Assembly (NCBI GenBank): GCA_964293305.1
Contig: CAXYYO010000053.1
Location: 1-18,109, forward strand
Direction: 5' to 3'
Origin: CALAGJ01 sp964293305
GTDB lineage: Bacteria; Bacteroidota; Bacteroidia; Chitinophagales; Chitinophagaceae
Length of the DNA stretch: 18,109 bases
Part shown: piece after piece, positions 6,181 through 14,498 of the stretch
How the letters are laid out: each line of letters begins with the position of its first letter
Numbering within the stretch: the stretch's first letter is position 1
The notes under the pieces: model-generated
The model's database searches: none
Seen by the model: only the letters and a program-made list of their open reading frames with translations
Told to the model about the DNA's origin: nothing
Made by a program: the position numbers and the translations under genes

Positions 6181-8970
6181 ATGAAACTAAACTATTTGAG
6201 TAGTACAATTGCAATTGCTGCTTTATATCTTTCTGGAAGCCTATATGCACAGAAATCTGATACATTGAAAGAAAAGACAATAGAAGAGGTAGTAGTAATT
6301 GGCTATGGAAAAGCAAAAGCAAAAGATTTAACAGGATCAGTTTCTGTAATTAATCTTAACAAAACAGGGAATCAACCAGTTGCCGATATTGGGCAAGCAA
6401 TTCAAGGACGGGCATCAGGTGTAACCGTTATCAATTCCGGAGAACCCGGGAGTAATGTTACTTTCCGAATTCGTGGAACTGGAACTATCCAGAATAACAA
6501 TCCATTAATTGTTGTAGATGGGATGCCTTTAAATGGAGGCCTTAATCAGATTAATATGAGTGATGTAGAATCTATTAACATTCTTAAAGACGCTTCATCA
6601 ACTGCTATCTATGGTTCTAGAGGTGCTAATGGTGTTGTAATGATTACTACAAAAAGAGGTACAAAAGGCGGAACTCTTAATTTTGATACTTTTACTGGAA
6701 TTCAGAGTGTGAGTAATATGATTAAGGTTTTGGATGCTTCGCAGTATGCACAACTTAATAATGAAATGCTTGCAAATGGCGGTTTGACGCCAAATCCTGA
6801 GTTTGCAAATCCATCTTCTCTAGGTGCTGGTACCAATTGGTTAGCTGCACTTTTTAATCCATCTATTCTTTCTAGTTATTCGCTTTCTTATGGTGATAGA
6901 TCAGAGAAAAGTAATCTTTATGTTTCTACTAGTTATTTTAATCAGAAGGGTGTGGTTCTTAATACTAATTATGACCGTTATATTGTTCAGATAAATGGTG
7001 ATACTAAAGTAAAACCGTTTCTTAAAATTGGAAATAGTGTAAAATTACAACACGATATTAAGAAAAATGGCTCTTATGACATCAAAGGAACTATACTTTC
7101 TTTGCCTACAAGATCTATTTATGATGCTAATGGAAATTGGGCAGGACCAGGAAGTAACCCATTATTGTACGGAGATATAGATAATCCTATTGGTAAGGCT
7201 ACAATTGTTGAAAACACTACAAAAGGTTATAATATACAAGGAAATATTTATGCAGAAGCAGAAATTATTAAGGATTTAAAATTCAAATCCTTAGGTGGTA
7301 TTGAAGCCAATATTTGGTATAATAGGACTTGGTCTCCTAAATACAGTTGGGGAGTAAAATCACAAGAAAATTCTTATTTATCTGAAGGTTCTAATAGAAG
7401 TATAACTTTGCTTTGGGACAATACTTTGACATACGATAAGACAATTGGTAAGCATCACATCAATGCGGTAGTAGGAAGCAGTGCGCAAAATAATAAATAC
7501 AATTATTTGAGTGCGTCGGTTCAAAAATTTGCTAGCGATAATACACAGCAAATTGATAATGGTATTTTACAACCTGTACAACACGGGAATGCTTCAGAAT
7601 GGGCAATTATGTCATACTTGGGACGTGTGAACTATAATTTTGCAAATAAATACTATGTAACGGCTACTATACGTAGAGATGGATCTTCTAGATTCGGGAT
7701 GGATAATAGATGGGGTTGGTTTCCTTCTGCTGCTTTGGCTTGGAGAATTTCTAATGAAAATTTCTTAAAAAATTCTAATGTAATTAATAATCTAAAACTA
7801 AGGCTAGGTTATGGTATTACAGGAAATCAAGAGATCGGTAACTATTCTTTTTCTTCTTCTTATAATACTTATCTGTATAATTTTAATAATTCTTATGTAA
7901 GTGCTGTTTTACCCACTGTTTTGCCTAATCCAAATGTTAAGTGGGAAGGGCAGGAGCAATATAATGCTGGTTTTGATTTGGATCTTTTCAATAATAGAAT
8001 CAGTTTAATTGTAGATGGCTATGTTAAAAATACTAATGATATGCTGGTTCCAATGTCTGTTCCTGTAACTTCTGGATATTCTGATGTTTACGTGCCTTCG
8101 ATCAATGCCGGTAAAATTCAAAATAAAGGTTTTGAAGTTACTTTATCTACTAAAAATATCATCAAAAATGATTTTAAGTGGTCTTCAGATGCTGTTTTTT
8201 CATATAATAAGAATAATGTAGTAAATATTAATAGTGATACTCCTATCATTACAGCTAGCGGAGGATTCAATAGTGCAATTGGTTTAATTCAGGCTGGTTA
8301 TCCTGTTAATGTTTTCTATGGATATATTACTGATGGTATATTTCAGAATCAAGCTGAGGTAGATCGTCATGCCGTTCAGATGCCAGGGTCTAATTCAGCA
8401 ACAAGTACTTCGCCAGGAGATATTAGATTTAAAGATCTTAATAATGACGGTGTTATCAATGATAAAGATCGTACAGTAATTGGAAATCCAAACCCTAAAT
8501 TCACCTTTTCCTTAAATAATACTTTTAGCTATAAAAATTTTGATTTAACCATATTCTTACAAGGAAGCTATGGTAATGATATTTTCAATGCCAACAGAAT
8601 GTACACAGAGGCAATGTCTATTATTCAAAACCAAAGTACAGCAGTCCTAGGCAGATGGACAGGCGAGGGAACAAGTAACAATATTCCGAGAGCAATTTAT
8701 GGTGATCCAAACCAGAACTCTAGAGTTAGTGATAGATATATAGAAGATGGTTCATACCTTAAAATTAAAAATATTAATCTAAGTTATACACTTCCAAAAG
8801 CCGTATTCGGACAAAATTTTAATTCTGTTAAAATATTTGTTTCGGCACAAAACCTTGTCACTTGGACGAAATATTCGGGTTTTGACCCCGAAGTTCCAGT
8901 AAATGGGATAGATAATGGGACTTATCCTATTACAAGAACAGTTTCTTTAGGTTTAAATATAGGATTTTAA
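6181..8970 (+). CDS. susC: SusC-family TonB-dependent outer-membrane oligosaccharide transporter
   Basis: Outer-membrane beta-barrel that imports oligosaccharides handed over by SusD, using energy from TonB. A signal peptide (to about residue 24, SGSLYAQ) is followed almost at once by a TonB box, EEVVVIGYG at 35-43. The plug domain (about 45-155) carries the SusC signature DGMPLNGG...VESINILKDASSTAIYGS...GVVMITTKRG, and the barrel ends in the aromatic C-terminus LGLNIGF. At 929 residues it is shorter than most SusC proteins because the usual carboxypeptidase-regulatory-like extension between signal peptide and TonB box is absent; the reading frame is intact, so this is not a truncation by mutation. 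It lies 13 bases after the GH27 gene and 12 before susD, in one operon. Substrate class (alpha-glucan) is inferred from neighbours. Confidence 0.95.
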   Translation: MKLNYLSSTIAIAALYLSGSLYAQKSDTLKEKTIEEVVVIGYGKAKAKDLTGSVSVINLNKTGNQPVADIGQAIQGRASGVTVINSGEPGSNVTFRIRGTGTIQNNNPLIVVDGMPLNGGLNQINMSDVESINILKDASSTAIYGSRGANGVVMITTKRGTKGGTLNFDTFTGIQSVSNMIKVLDASQYAQLNNEMLANGGLTPNPEFANPSSLGAGTNWLAALFNPSILSSYSLSYGDRSEKSNLYVSTSYFNQKGVVLNTNYDRYIVQINGDTKVKPFLKIGNSVKLQHDIKKNGSYDIKGTILSLPTRSIYDANGNWAGPGSNPLLYGDIDNPIGKATIVENTTKGYNIQGNIYAEAEIIKDLKFKSLGGIEANIWYNRTWSPKYSWGVKSQENSYLSEGSNRSITLLWDNTLTYDKTIGKHHINAVVGSSAQNNKYNYLSASVQKFASDNTQQIDNGILQPVQHGNASEWAIMSYLGRVNYNFANKYYVTATIRRDGSSRFGMDNRWGWFPSAALAWRISNENFLKNSNVINNLKLRLGYGITGNQEIGNYSFSSSYNTYLYNFNNSYVSAVLPTVLPNPNVKWEGQEQYNAGFDLDLFNNRISLIVDGYVKNTNDMLVPMSVPVTSGYSDVYVPSINAGKIQNKGFEVTLSTKNIIKNDFKWSSDAVFSYNKNNVVNINSDTPIITASGGFNSAIGLIQAGYPVNVFYGYITDGIFQNQAEVDRHAVQMPGSNSATSTSPGDIRFKDLNNDGVINDKDRTVIGNPNPKFTFSLNNTFSYKNFDLTIFLQGSYGNDIFNANRMYTEAMSIIQNQSTAVLGRWTGEGTSNNIPRAIYGDPNQNSRVSDRYIEDGSYLKIKNINLSYTLPKAVFGQNFNSVKIFVSAQNLVTWTKYSGFDPEVPVNGIDNGTYPITRTVSLGLNIGF

Positions 8971-8982
8971 ATAATAATTACA

Positions 8983-10461
8983 ATGAAAAAGATAAAAATT
9001 GCATTATATGCATTACTTACACTTACTATGGTAAATTGTAGTGATGATTTTCTAGATAAAACACAGCCAGATACTATTAATACAGGTAATTATTCTAAGA
9101 CAGGAGAAGAACTTATCACTTTAGTTAATGGTGCTTATCAACCATTACAACGCCCGAAGCTTTATAACATGAGAATGTGGACCAGTGATATTTTTGCAGG
9201 CAACAGTATTGTAGGTGCTGGTGGTGGAGATGATGGGTTGGAAACTACACAACTTTCTAATTTTGTGACAAGTACAGATAATCAAGGTGTTTTAGACCTA
9301 TGGAGAGGTCCTTGGCCAGGTATTCTTTCTTCAAATATAATTATTAAAACCGCCCCTGCACTTAATATTGATGAAACCATTAAAAACAGATGTTTAGGTC
9401 AAGCCTATTTTTTGCGCGCTCATTATTACTTTATTTTAGTAAGGTTTTTTGGTGATGTTCCCTTGGTAACTGAACCACAAGACGTAAATGGAGATTTGTA
9501 TCCAGCAAGAGCTCCTAAAACGGAAATTTATAACTTAATTATTTCAGATTTAGAAAAGGCAATTCAATTTTTGCCTACCAAACAGCAATATGGCGATAGT
9601 GATAAAGGCAGAGCTAGTAAAGGTGCTGCTATTGGGGCATTAGCAAAAGTATATCTCACCCTAGGGCAATGGCAAAAGGTAGTAGACCTTACCACACAGC
9701 TAGAAGGTATGGGATATACATTAAATACAGACTATTCTGATAATTTCAATATAAATAAAGAAAACTCTGTAGAGTCTCTTTTCGAGGTACAATATGCTTC
9801 TGATGGCGGCTATGATTTTTGGAGTAACGAGAATCAAGCTTCTTGGACAAGTACCTTTATGGGACCACGCGGAGCTAATTTTGTTGGTGGAGGTTGGGGC
9901 TGGAATCAGCCTACTCAAGAATTTGTAAATAGTTATGAAACAGGAGATAAGAGAAAAGAAAAAACTATTTTCTACGAAGGTTGCCCAGATTATGACGGCA
10001 AAGAATACAAAGCCAATTATTCTCTTACAGGATATAATGTTAAAAAATTTTTAGTGCCATTATCAGCTTTTCCTTCATATGATAATAGTCCTCTTAATTT
10101 TCCAATTATGAGATATTCGGAAGTTTTATTGATGAAAGCAGAAGCTCTTAACGAATTAGGGCAAACTTCACTTGCAATCGTTCCATTGAATTTGGTGAGA
10201 GGAAGAGCTGGTTTAGCAGCTGTAACGTCAGGACTTTCACAAACTGCTTTTCGTGATAAAGTATTGCATGAAAGAAGAATGGAATTGGCATTTGAGGGAC
10301 AAAGATGGTTTGATCTAATTCGTGTAAATGACGGTCAGTACGGATTGAATTTTCTTCACTCTATAGGAAAAAATAATGCATCAACTAAGCATCTCCTTCT
10401 TCCTATTCCTCAGATAGAAAGAGACAGAAACCCTAACCTTACTCAAAATCCTGGATATTAA
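8983..10461 (+). CDS. susD: SusD/RagB-family surface glycan-binding lipoprotein
   Basis: Cell-surface lipoprotein that captures oligosaccharides and closes as a lid over its SusC partner. The signal peptide ends with Cys19 (LTMVNC) followed by SDDF, an acidic stretch like the surface-export signal of Bacteroidota lipoproteins. SusD features follow: N-terminal TPR-like part (FLRAHYYFILVRFFGDVPLV, then ISDLEKAIQFLP), and the C-terminal RagB/SusD domain with RYSEVLLMKAEALNELGQ, LNLVRGRAGL, HERRMELAFEGQRWFDLIR and the usual ending NPNLTQNPGY. Length (492) is ordinary for the family. It follows susC by 12 bases and precedes the susF-like gene by 12. Which residues bind sugar cannot be read from sequence alone; the aromatic-rich stretch around 285-310 (WSNENQASW, GGGWGWNQ) is a candidate. 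Confidence 0.95.
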   Translation: MKKIKIALYALLTLTMVNCSDDFLDKTQPDTINTGNYSKTGEELITLVNGAYQPLQRPKLYNMRMWTSDIFAGNSIVGAGGGDDGLETTQLSNFVTSTDNQGVLDLWRGPWPGILSSNIIIKTAPALNIDETIKNRCLGQAYFLRAHYYFILVRFFGDVPLVTEPQDVNGDLYPARAPKTEIYNLIISDLEKAIQFLPTKQQYGDSDKGRASKGAAIGALAKVYLTLGQWQKVVDLTTQLEGMGYTLNTDYSDNFNINKENSVESLFEVQYASDGGYDFWSNENQASWTSTFMGPRGANFVGGGWGWNQPTQEFVNSYETGDKRKEKTIFYEGCPDYDGKEYKANYSLTGYNVKKFLVPLSAFPSYDNSPLNFPIMRYSEVLLMKAEALNELGQTSLAIVPLNLVRGRAGLAAVTSGLSQTAFRDKVLHERRMELAFEGQRWFDLIRVNDGQYGLNFLHSIGKNNASTKHLLLPIPQIERDRNPNLTQNPGY

Positions 10462-10473
10462 AAAAACATTATT

Positions 10474-11928
10474 ATGAAAACAATCAATCATATAAAAAAC
10501 TTGAAAAAATCAATTTTTTGGATTATTCCTATGTTGTTGTTGGGTATTATAGCATGTAGAGAAGAACTTAATCAAGAATATTTTGAAACAAGTGAACTAT
10601 CTGTAAAAACCTCAGAAATAACAAAACTTTTGCCCAATATGTACAATTCTAAATTTACATTTAGCTGGACTGCAGGCAATAATCAAGGAACTAACTCTGC
10701 CATTACATATAAACTTGAGTTAGATAAAAAAGAAAATAATTTTTCAAATCCTCAAACTTTTGAAATTGGCAAAAATATTTATTCTTATGATCTTCTTATA
10801 GGTGATCTTAATTCATTATTGATAAATAAATTTGGCGCAAATCCAGATAAATCTATTATAATGCAGGTTAGAATTACAGCTACTTTCGGAGATACTTCTG
10901 TAAAACCGCAGACTGCCATTACAGATTTTACACTTACTCCTTTTAAACCTTTTACAAGTACTTTATATATAGTGGGTGATGCAACTCCAAATGGATGGGA
11001 TATAACCAAAGCAACAGCACTTACGAGGAGTTCTAGTAATCCTGCGGAATTTACCTACTACGGACAACTAAAGCAAGGGAATTTTAAATTTGCAGTAAAT
11101 CAAAATAGCTGTTGGTGTCAAGATTTTTATAATAAAGATGCAAATGATGATACCAAAATAGTTTACAATGAAGGCGGAAATGGGGTAGATTTACAATGGA
11201 CAATTGATAATGCGAGTTTATATAAAATTACAGTAAATCTACTTACACAAAGCATTAAAATAGAAAAAATGAGCGGTCCCCAGTTTAATGATATTTGGAT
11301 TGTAGGTGATGCATCCCCAAGCGGATGGGATGTTAATAATCCAGTTGCTTTCAAACAAGATCTTACAAACCCTTTTATTTTTACTTTAGAATGTAGCCTT
11401 AATGAAGGAAATTTTAAACTTTTGACTGGTACAAAAGGTGACTGGTGTGGTGAATGGTATCGTCCTTTGGTAGATAATCAGGATTTGTCTGCTACAGGTG
11501 TAGAGCAAAACTCAGGCTGTACAAATGATAACAAATGGAAAGTTACATCAGCAAGTGCAGGCAGATATAAAATAACGCTTAATACTGCTAGCAATAGTAT
11601 AAAATTTGAGCCTGTAAATATCTATATGATTGGTGATGCTACTCCTAACGGCTGGAATATGGGTAGTCTTACTCCTATGCAGAAAAATGGTAGCGTTTAT
11701 ACTTGGACAGGTCAACTCAATCCTGGAGAATTTAAGTTTACTAAATTCAATTCCAATTGGTGTGATGGAACTGAGATAATAGCCGAAACAGCTAATCAGA
11801 CTATTACAAATACAGCTTTTAAATTAAGAGATAATTGTCAAGGAGATGATAATAAATGGAAAGTTTCAGCTTCTGGTACCTATACTATAACCTTAAATTT
11901 AGATACTAATTCGCTTGAAATTAAGTAG
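10474..11928 (+). CDS. SusE/SusF-like outer-membrane glycan-binding lipoprotein with three binding modules
   Basis: Accessory surface lipoprotein expected to hold alpha-glucan chains near the SusCD transporter; no enzyme activity is expected. A signal peptide ends at the lipobox LLGIIAC (Cys28). An N-terminal Ig-like SusE domain covers about 30-155. Three repeats follow, each starting with (I/L)-(Y/W)-(I/M)-(V/I)-G-D-A-(T/S)-P-x-G-W at residues 164, 274 and 383, each about 105 residues and containing a conserved W-C pair (WCQ, WCGEW, WCDG). One Ig-like domain plus three modules matches SusF rather than SusE, which has two. The motif resembles the two repeats at the end of the GH27 enzyme, so the same type of glucan may be bound by both. 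It follows susD by 12 bases; a strong terminator begins 14 bases after its stop. Confidence 0.9.
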   Translation: MKTINHIKNLKKSIFWIIPMLLLGIIACREELNQEYFETSELSVKTSEITKLLPNMYNSKFTFSWTAGNNQGTNSAITYKLELDKKENNFSNPQTFEIGKNIYSYDLLIGDLNSLLINKFGANPDKSIIMQVRITATFGDTSVKPQTAITDFTLTPFKPFTSTLYIVGDATPNGWDITKATALTRSSSNPAEFTYYGQLKQGNFKFAVNQNSCWCQDFYNKDANDDTKIVYNEGGNGVDLQWTIDNASLYKITVNLLTQSIKIEKMSGPQFNDIWIVGDASPSGWDVNNPVAFKQDLTNPFIFTLECSLNEGNFKLLTGTKGDWCGEWYRPLVDNQDLSATGVEQNSGCTNDNKWKVTSASAGRYKITLNTASNSIKFEPVNIYMIGDATPNGWNMGSLTPMQKNGSVYTWTGQLNPGEFKFTKFNSNWCDGTEIIAETANQTITNTAFKLRDNCQGDDNKWKVSASGTYTITLNLDTNSLEIK

Positions 11929-11941
11929 TTTCTCACACTTT

Positions 11942-11974
11942 ATCGCATGGCTATCTTAGCCATGTGATTTTTTT
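11942..11974 (+). terminator. Rho-independent terminator between the susF-like gene and GH31
   Basis: ATCGCATGGCTA (11942-11953) pairs with TAGCCATGTGAT (11957-11968): a 12-base stem with one G-T pair and a TCT loop, followed by T to 11974. It closes the GH27-susC-susD-susF block. GH31/GH97 must use read-through or their own promoter in 11969-12014; two near-matches to TAnnTTTG, each with one mismatch, lie there (ending at 11989 and 12003), too weak to call. Confidence 0.88.
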
Positions 11975-12014
11975 AAATTAAAATTTTGATAATAATCATT
12001 TTGAAAATTAAATC

Positions 12015-14492
12015 ATGAACAAAAGGTTATTTTATATACTTATAATATCGTTGTTCTCTTCAAAAATGCTATTTGCAACCGAATGTACATCTTATACAAA
12101 GAAAGGAAACCAGGTTACATTCAATGGCAAAGATGGTTCTAAACTTTCTTTGACAATGAATAGCAATTCTGTTATAAAAATATGGTTCGATAAATCAGGG
12201 AAATTAACTCGAAGCAATCCTTCTTTTGCTGTGGTCAATGAGAAACTTGAAAATATTGGAGATATCGGTGTTAATGAAGAATCCTCAGCATACGAAATTT
12301 TTACCTCAAAACTTCGTATACGGATCAATAAAAATCCGATGCAGATTCAGATTTTTGATAAGTATCAGAAACTCATTTACAGCGATTTCAAAGACCAAGG
12401 GCACGTTTCCGATGCCAAAGGTGTAAAAGCCTGCAAGGTTCTTCGTAGTGATGAGCAGTTTTTCGGATTAGGTGAAAAAACTGGAACGCTTAACCGCAGA
12501 GGAAAAAATTACAAAATGTGGAATAGTGATCGCCCTTGCTATAGCGTTACCGAAGACCCGATTGCAAAGAGTATTCCGTTTTTTATGAGCAGTTACCGTT
12601 ATGGAATTTTTCTGGATAATACTTATAAAACTGAATTCAAGTTTGGAACTGAATCGTCAGATTTTTACTCCTTCGAAGCTCCAGATGGCGCATTTGTCTA
12701 TTATTTTATTTATGGAAAAGATTACAAAGAGATTCAGCAGCAATACATTGCACTGACTGGGCAGCCGATTATGCCTCCAAAATGGGCTTTGGGTTTTGCA
12801 CAAAGTCGCGGACTTTATACAAAAGAGAATCAGGCATTAGAAGTTGCGGCAGAATTTCGTAAAAGAAAAATCCCGATTGATATTATTTATCAGGACATCG
12901 GTTGGACTCAAAACCTTCAAGATTTTGAATGGAGAAAAGGCAATTATACCAATCCAAAAGCAATGCTCAAAAAACTGAAGGATAATGGTTTTAAAATGAT
13001 TGTTTCTCAAGATCCTGTTGTTTCTCAGAAGGATAATAAACAGTGGGCAGAAGCTGATAAGCTAGGGTATTTTGTGAAAGATGTCCGTACCAACAAGGCT
13101 TACGATATGCCGTGGCCGTGGGGCGGGAATTGTGGAGTAGTAGATTTTACCATTCCCGAAGTTGCCGACTGGTGGGGGAAATATCAACAAAAACCTATTG
13201 ATGATGGAATCAGCGGTTTCTGGACAGATATGGGAGAACCTGCGTGGAGCAACGAAGAAGATATTGACCGCCTGAATATGAAACACCGCATCGGGATGCA
13301 CGATGAAATTCACAATATTTATGGTTTGACTTGGGACAAAGTGGTAAAAGAACAATTTGAAAAAAGAAATCCTAATAAGCGTATTTTTCAGATGACACGT
13401 TCAGCTTATGCAGGATTGCAGCGTTATACATTTGGCTGGACTAATGATAGCGGAAGCGGTAGTGATGTTCTGGATGGCTGGGCGCAAATGGAAAATCAGG
13501 TAGCCGTTGGAATTTCAGCAGGTTTGGGTGGAATACCATTCTGGACAACCGATATTTCTGGCTATTGTGGTGATATTACCGATTATCCTGCAATGGCAGA
13601 ACTCTATACAAGATGGATGCAGTTTGGTATATTTTGTCCATTAAGTAGAGCACATCATGAAGGAGATAATGCCGTAGAACCTTGGATGTTCGGCGAAGTG
13701 GCAGAGAAAAATACTAAAGCAGCGATAGAATTGAAATACCAGTTGTTCCCATATCTTTATACTTATTCTAGGAAAGCGCATGACATCGGATTGCCAATTA
13801 CCAGAGGCCTGTTTATGGAATATCCTAACGATGCGGAAGCAGCAAAAATCGATAATCAGTTTATTTTTGGAGAAGAATTATTAGTGGCTCCTGTTCTCAA
13901 AAAAGGCGAACGTGTAAAAAGAGTTTACCTTCCTGAAGGTGAATGGATCGATTTTAACGATAAAAAAACCGAATATCTGGGTGGCGAAAAATTGCCTTAC
14001 AAAGCACCGCTCAATACCATTCCGATTTTTGTGAAAAAAGGATCGATTATTCCGATGATGCCCATTATGCAATATATTGGCGAGAAGAGAGATTATCCTG
14101 TAACATTCCATATTTTTCCCAATTATGAAGATGAAAAAGCAAGTTTCACATTGTATGAAGATGAGGGCGAAAATCAGGATTATCTCAAAGGTATTTTTTC
14201 ATTAACATACATCGTTTGTACCACCGTCTCCAGTGGTTTTAATATCGATATTTCACCTGAGGATAAAGGTTTTTATCAATCTGATAAAAGAAATTTTGTA
14301 CTTAGCATCCTAACGGATAAAAAACCAACTTCGGTTTCCATCAACGGAAATGCGGCAACATTGGTTCCGTTAGAAAAATTAAATATCGATAATGATTTCT
14401 CACAACAATGGAGCTGGGATGAAAACGGAAAAAAATTGCTATTGAAAACACCGGATCAAAGAAAGAAAATAAATATTATAATAAATAATTAA
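12015..14492 (+). CDS. GH31 alpha-glucosidase / dextranase-like enzyme
   Basis: Retaining alpha-glycosidase of family GH31, predicted periplasmic: the signal peptide (to about residue 22, FATEC) has no valid lipobox. An N-terminal beta-sandwich (about 25-240, including DEQFFGLGEKTGTLNRRG) leads into the barrel (about 250-600). D405 in GFWTDMGEPAW is the nucleophile position of the WxDMNE motif, with Gly where many members have Asn. D478 in FGWTNDSGSGSD is the acid/base position. FWTTDISGYCGD at the end of the barrel is also typical, and a C-terminal beta domain (GERVKRVYLPEGEWIDF, PIFVKKGSIIP) completes the fold. Length 825 is normal. Together with GH97 it should cut imported oligosaccharides; GH31 dextranases and alpha-glucosidases are described from flavobacterial dextran clusters, so alpha-1,6 activity is plausible but not proven. 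Starts 86 bases after the susF-like gene, past a terminator; ends 6 bases before GH97. G+C richer than susC (89 of 180 bases at 13081-13260). Confidence 0.92.
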   Translation: MNKRLFYILIISLFSSKMLFATECTSYTKKGNQVTFNGKDGSKLSLTMNSNSVIKIWFDKSGKLTRSNPSFAVVNEKLENIGDIGVNEESSAYEIFTSKLRIRINKNPMQIQIFDKYQKLIYSDFKDQGHVSDAKGVKACKVLRSDEQFFGLGEKTGTLNRRGKNYKMWNSDRPCYSVTEDPIAKSIPFFMSSYRYGIFLDNTYKTEFKFGTESSDFYSFEAPDGAFVYYFIYGKDYKEIQQQYIALTGQPIMPPKWALGFAQSRGLYTKENQALEVAAEFRKRKIPIDIIYQDIGWTQNLQDFEWRKGNYTNPKAMLKKLKDNGFKMIVSQDPVVSQKDNKQWAEADKLGYFVKDVRTNKAYDMPWPWGGNCGVVDFTIPEVADWWGKYQQKPIDDGISGFWTDMGEPAWSNEEDIDRLNMKHRIGMHDEIHNIYGLTWDKVVKEQFEKRNPNKRIFQMTRSAYAGLQRYTFGWTNDSGSGSDVLDGWAQMENQVAVGISAGLGGIPFWTTDISGYCGDITDYPAMAELYTRWMQFGIFCPLSRAHHEGDNAVEPWMFGEVAEKNTKAAIELKYQLFPYLYTYSRKAHDIGLPITRGLFMEYPNDAEAAKIDNQFIFGEELLVAPVLKKGERVKRVYLPEGEWIDFNDKKTEYLGGEKLPYKAPLNTIPIFVKKGSIIPMMPIMQYIGEKRDYPVTFHIFPNYEDEKASFTLYEDEGENQDYLKGIFSLTYIVCTTVSSGFNIDISPEDKGFYQSDKRNFVLSILTDKKPTSVSINGNAATLVPLEKLNIDNDFSQQWSWDENGKKLLLKTPDQRKKINIIINN

Positions 14493-14498
14493 TAGAAA

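Noticed and set aside
13062..13355. A 97-codon minus-strand frame inside GH31, and other long antisense frames inside the PUL genes
   Set aside because: They lie opposite strongly supported conserved domains and have no protein-like features or homology that I recognise.
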